Positions 4,715 through 7,462 of a DNA stretch of 7,462 bases are shown one piece after another (positions within the stretch are counted from its first letter, which is position 1; each line of letters begins with the position of its first letter). The position numbers and the translations under genes were made by a program. Source of the DNA: an uncultured Ectothiorhodospiraceae bacterium (lineage in GTDB: Bacteria; Pseudomonadota; Gammaproteobacteria; UBA9214); the NCBI GenBank assembly GCA_947258945.1, contig CAMYKJ010000023.1:1-7462 (forward strand), in the 5' to 3' direction. The notes below the pieces were generated by a model that saw nothing but the letters and a program-made list of their open reading frames with translations, made no database searches and was not told where the DNA came from.

Positions 4715-7042
4715 TCAGTGCTGCATCTCCAGCAGCCGCATACGGCCATTACCCAGCCAATGCTCGACCTCCGTCAGCGTCATCGGCTTGCCGATGTAGT
4801 AACCCTGATAGTAATCACAGCGCATCCCCTTCAGCAGATCATGCACCGAGCGCGACTCCACGCCCTCGGCGGTAACCGTGAGGCCGAGGCTGTGGGCCAG
4901 GTCAATGGTTGCCCTGACGATGGAGGCATTTTCCTCGTCCGTGTCCATGTCCACCACGAACGACTTGTCGACCTTCAGCGTATGCACCGGCAGGCGTCGC
5001 AGGTGCACCAGTGACGAGTGCCCGGTGCCGAAATCATCAATTGACAGTTTCAGGCCCATCGCCGCGAGTTGCTCGAGTATCTCGATGACCTGGTCCGGGT
5101 CCAGCATCACGCCGGATTCCGTAATTTCGAGCAGCAATGAATCGGTACCGAGTTTGTTGCGTGCCAGCGCCTCCTCGAGCCGGATCATGAGCTTGAAGTC
5201 ATGCAGGTTGTGCATGGACAGGTTGATGCCGGAGCGCAGACCGGGCTCGATCGACTGCAGCATGACCAGTTCACGACAGGCCGTGTCGATCACCCACTCG
5301 GAAAGCTGCCTGATAAACCCGCTCTGCTCGGCCGCCCGGATGAAGCTGTCCGGCATGAGCACCCTGCCGTCCGGCTGGCGCCAGCGTACCAGTGCCTCGA
5401 GGTAATGTACGGTGCCGGTGGCAAATTCGATAACCGGCTGGTAAACGAGAAACAGATCGTTGCGCTTGATGTCTTCGCGAATCATGCCGTCGGCATCCAT
5501 GCGGTGCGCGGCAACCCGATCCGAGGTGTCGGGATCATATGTCGCATAATCCTGCTTGCTGCTTTTTGCCGTATACATCGCATAGTCGGCGTTGCGCAGC
5601 AGTTCATCGACTTCCGTGCCATGGTCCGGCATCAGCGCAATGCCGATACTGACCGACGACGACAGCTTGTGGCCCCTGACCCTGAAGTCCCGCTGCATCG
5701 ACTGGATGATCTTCTGCGCCACCTGTTCCGCCTGCCCCGCATCGGTATCCGGCAGCAGGATGACGAACTCGTCGCCGCCGAGGCGCGCCAGTGTGTCCGA
5801 TTCGCGCAGCACTTCGGCGATGCGCGCCACCACCTTCTGCAGCAGCAGGTCGCCGGTATGGTGACCGAGCATGTCATTGACATACTTGAACCGCACCATG
5901 TCGATCAGGAGAACGGCTGCCATGCCGGGTGTGCGGCGATGTTCGGCAAGCAGCTGACTCAGCCGGTCTTCCAGCAGTGCACGGTTGTAGGTGCCGGTCA
6001 GCGGATCACGTATGGCCATATCGTGCAGGGTCTCGTACAGTTCGCCCAGCGCATGAAAAGTGACCGTCCGTTTCTTGTCGGCAGTGGCGGACTCATGCGT
6101 GCTGCCGGAGCCTTGTATCCAGCGCGATTTCAACTGGTGACTGAGCCTCTGCAACGGCTTGAACACCGAATATTTCAGAATCAGCAACGCCAGCCCCACC
6201 GAGACAAGCAGCACCAGCGCCACGATAATCATCAGACGCTTGTTGGTCTTGTCGATCTTGAGAATCAGTTCATCGGCATTACTCGCTGCAACAATCTCCA
6301 GCACAGGCTCACCCGCGCGGGTTTTCAGTATGTAGTCGGATTGAACGAAGTTTTCCGAGATGCGAGCTGCCCAGTCGGGTGATGTGACAACAGCATCGCC
6401 CTGCAGCCCGGTAATCTGCACCGGCATGCCCAGGCGCTCATCGAGCTTGCCGATACCGGCAAGCGGGTTGTAGACCACCTGGAGAAAACCTGTCGGCTTC
6501 ACGTCGCCAAGCGATACGATGGCGGCAATGTAGGTGTTACCCTCGTGCAGGCAGAATTCGTCCAGCGGACCGGGACGAGCCCCGGTCCCGGGTATTTGCA
6601 TACCTTCGACCAGTCCGGCGCAGACGAGCTCGCCATCATCCGCCAGTGCTGGATAACGTATCGTTGCCGCACGCTGCCGGTAATCGGCATCGAAGACATA
6701 GATACCGACCACATCGATGAGACCGGAGGTCACCGGGGCGCTGTGAAACTGTGCCTCCAGCACACCCCTGAGCACACCGTTATTACCGGTTTCGAAGGCA
6801 TCGAGAAAGCGCGCGTCCTTGCGGATATTTTGCCCCATGTGGTACGCGATACCGGCCTGCTCGGCGAGAATCTCGGTGACCCCGCTTTCGATCAGTTGCG
6901 ACATGTACTGGCGCTGGAAATTGAACGCCAGGTCACGGTAGGTCTGCGCATTCATGAACACGGTCACCGCACTCACCACACCCAGCAGGACGATCGCAAT
7001 GACCAGCCAGGAAAGCAGATTCAGATTCAGGGGCTTGAGCAT
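4715..7042 (-). CDS. Membrane-anchored GGDEF-EAL protein (c-di-GMP cyclase/phosphodiesterase)
   Basis: The 775-aa product begins with a membrane segment (about 9-30), a periplasmic sensor region of about 240 aa and a second membrane segment (about 269-291). The sensor looks Cache-like but I cannot name it; Cys141 and Cys164 could form a disulfide. A short linker leads to GGDEF (about 343-505) and EAL (about 521-765). In GGDEF, Asp381, Asn389, Asp398 and GGDEF 422-426 are present, and the inhibitory I-site RESD (413-416) sits 5 residues before it; Val383 replaces the second Asp of the usual DxDxFK. In EAL, E549-A-L, Asn607, Glu639 (EITE), DDFGTG (669-674), Lys693 and AEGVES (725-730) are intact. 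Both cyclase and phosphodiesterase chemistry are therefore possible. The ATG at 7042 puts the first membrane segment near the N-terminus; a TTG at 7099 would add 19 unlikely residues. Confidence 0.95.
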   Translation of the reverse strand: MLKPLNLNLLSWLVIAIVLLGVVSAVTVFMNAQTYRDLAFNFQRQYMSQLIESGVTEILAEQAGIAYHMGQNIRKDARFLDAFETGNNGVLRGVLEAQFHSAPVTSGLIDVVGIYVFDADYRQRAATIRYPALADDGELVCAGLVEGMQIPGTGARPGPLDEFCLHEGNTYIAAIVSLGDVKPTGFLQVVYNPLAGIGKLDERLGMPVQITGLQGDAVVTSPDWAARISENFVQSDYILKTRAGEPVLEIVAASNADELILKIDKTNKRLMIIVALVLLVSVGLALLILKYSVFKPLQRLSHQLKSRWIQGSGSTHESATADKKRTVTFHALGELYETLHDMAIRDPLTGTYNRALLEDRLSQLLAEHRRTPGMAAVLLIDMVRFKYVNDMLGHHTGDLLLQKVVARIAEVLRESDTLARLGGDEFVILLPDTDAGQAEQVAQKIIQSMQRDFRVRGHKLSSSVSIGIALMPDHGTEVDELLRNADYAMYTAKSSKQDYATYDPDTSDRVAAHRMDADGMIREDIKRNDLFLVYQPVIEFATGTVHYLEALVRWRQPDGRVLMPDSFIRAAEQSGFIRQLSEWVIDTACRELVMLQSIEPGLRSGINLSMHNLHDFKLMIRLEEALARNKLGTDSLLLEITESGVMLDPDQVIEILEQLAAMGLKLSIDDFGTGHSSLVHLRRLPVHTLKVDKSFVVDMDTDEENASIVRATIDLAHSLGLTVTAEGVESRSVHDLLKGMRCDYYQGYYIGKPMTLTEVEHWLGNGRMRLLEMQH

Positions 7043-7075
7043 GGCTTCACAGACCGCGCATGAAACATGCACACT

Positions 7076-7104
7076 AATATAGCGTGTCAGGGCCGGCAAG
7101 TCGT
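7076..7104 (-). promoter_or_regulatory. Candidate promoter of the GGDEF-EAL gene
   Basis: On the minus strand TATATT (7081-7076) matches the -10 consensus at 5 of 6 bases. ACGACT (7104-7099), 17 bp upstream, is a weak -35 with 3 of 6 matches. Transcription would start near 7069, leaving a leader of about 27 nt before the ATG at 7042. That leader is too short for a riboswitch. The poor -35 suggests an activator or a different sigma factor may be needed. Confidence 0.3.
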
Positions 7105-7192
7105 GTAAATCAGGGGGTTATTACCGTTTTATGCGGCAAATCCTGAGGTTGTGGCACACCGATGGTGCAATCATCGCCCGCTCAACCCGGAC

Positions 7193-7266
7193 CCGCCTGC
7201 ACGGGTGACTGCCCGGCAAACATGAAACCCGGCCGGTTGTGCAGGCGGCCTGCCCGCATCCTGCGG
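7193..7266 (-). terminator. Hairpin cluster after the hydrolase gene, possible terminator
   Basis: Reading the minus strand from the hydrolase stop, the first element is CCGCA-gga-TGCGG (7266-7254). It is directly followed by GCAGG-ccg-CCTGC (7253-7241). A 10-bp arm, CCGCCTGCAC, at 7248-7239 overlaps the second hairpin and can instead pair with GTGCAGGCGG at 7202-7193 across a 36-nt loop. The structures are mutually exclusive in part. No T-run follows, so termination would not be classical. The rest of the 7043-7268 gap holds the candidate GGDEF-EAL promoter and nothing else I can support. Confidence 0.4.
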
Positions 7267-7268
7267 AA

Positions 7269-7462
7269 TTATTCGAGGGCCTCCAGCCACTGCAACACTG
7301 CGTCGAGCAGCGGACCGTCGGCCCCCTGGAACATGTGATCGGCGCCTGCCACCTCGACCTGGCTGTAGCTGCGATTGCCGGCACGCTGCGCCGCAGCCGA
7401 CCGCGCTGCCACGCTGCCGGTCACCGCCTCGAGGTCATGCTCGCCATACAGGTCCAGGGTCG
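7269..7462 (-). CDS. Alpha/beta-hydrolase-like protein, C-terminal fragment
   Basis: The minus strand is open from the right edge to a TAA at 7271-7269, giving the last 63 residues of a protein whose start lies outside the window. LDLYGEHD near the start of the fragment matches the strand and turn that carries the catalytic acid in alpha/beta hydrolases. GADHMFQG (39-46) matches the loop with the catalytic His, and the amphipathic helix ending in QWLEALE is the usual last helix. The nucleophile elbow (GxSxG) is not in the window, so activity and substrate cannot be judged. It runs in the same direction as the GGDEF-EAL gene but is separated by 226 bp with hairpins, so it is probably a separate transcription unit. 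Confidence 0.75.
   Translation of the reverse strand, partial: TLDLYGEHDLEAVTGSVAARSAAAQRAGNRSYSQVEVAGADHMFQGADGPLLDAVLQWLEALE

Noticed and set aside
5201..6382. 393-codon open frame on the plus strand
   Set aside because: It lies wholly antisense to the GGDEF-EAL coding region, and its Arg/His/Gln-rich product resembles no family. It is a shadow of codon bias.
7152..7168. Sigma54-like TGGCAC followed by TGC on the plus strand
   Set aside because: The GG and GC elements are 12 bp apart instead of 10, and no plus-strand gene follows.
7043..7268. c-di-GMP riboswitch upstream of the GGDEF-EAL gene
   Set aside because: I looked for the GEMM-type conserved core on the minus strand and did not find it. 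The predicted leader is also too short.
1..7462. CRISPR array, insertion sequence, tRNA or rRNA gene, prophage or defence genes
   Set aside because: No repeated spacer units, transposase, long terminal inverted repeats or RNA gene patterns were seen; nearly all the sequence is accounted for by chromosomal-type genes.

Overview
The window is gene-dense, GC-rich bacterial DNA with no mobile element, RNA gene or CRISPR array. The YciB, YciI and BolA homologues, the RNase AM (YciV) gene and the parvulin lipoprotein point to a gammaproteobacterium. An environmental, Chromatiales-like lineage is my inference from gene order and GC content; no marker gene here proves it.

Layout. Positions 1-813 hold most of an RNase AM / PHP phosphoesterase gene on the minus strand, cut by the window edge. 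A 116-bp divergent intergenic region follows. A compact plus-strand run then covers 930-3670: an unrecognised 243-aa helical protein, the membrane protein YciB (septation protein A / IspZ), YciI, a BolA-family protein and a periplasmic parvulin (PpiC-type) lipoprotein. Spacing is 39, -1, 1 and 29 bp, so the run is probably one operon. It ends at a strong GC-rich hairpin shared with a convergent minus-strand block.

The minus-strand block (7042 down to 3716) has two genes. The first encodes a 775-aa membrane-anchored GGDEF-EAL protein in which both the cyclase and phosphodiesterase motifs, and the inhibitory RxxD site, look intact. It is followed after 87 bp by a 303-aa MinD/FleN-type P-loop protein. 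That protein keeps the GxGKT core but lacks both the signature lysine and the acidic Walker A' residues of the family. A 226-bp gap with several hairpins separates this block from the 3' end of an alpha/beta-hydrolase-like gene running off the right edge.

The plus-strand operon combines envelope and cell-division functions (YciB, parvulin) with redox or Fe-S related functions (BolA). The minus-strand pair looks like a local c-di-GMP signalling module whose second partner is a degenerate ParA/MinD-family protein. That pair is the most interesting part of the window.
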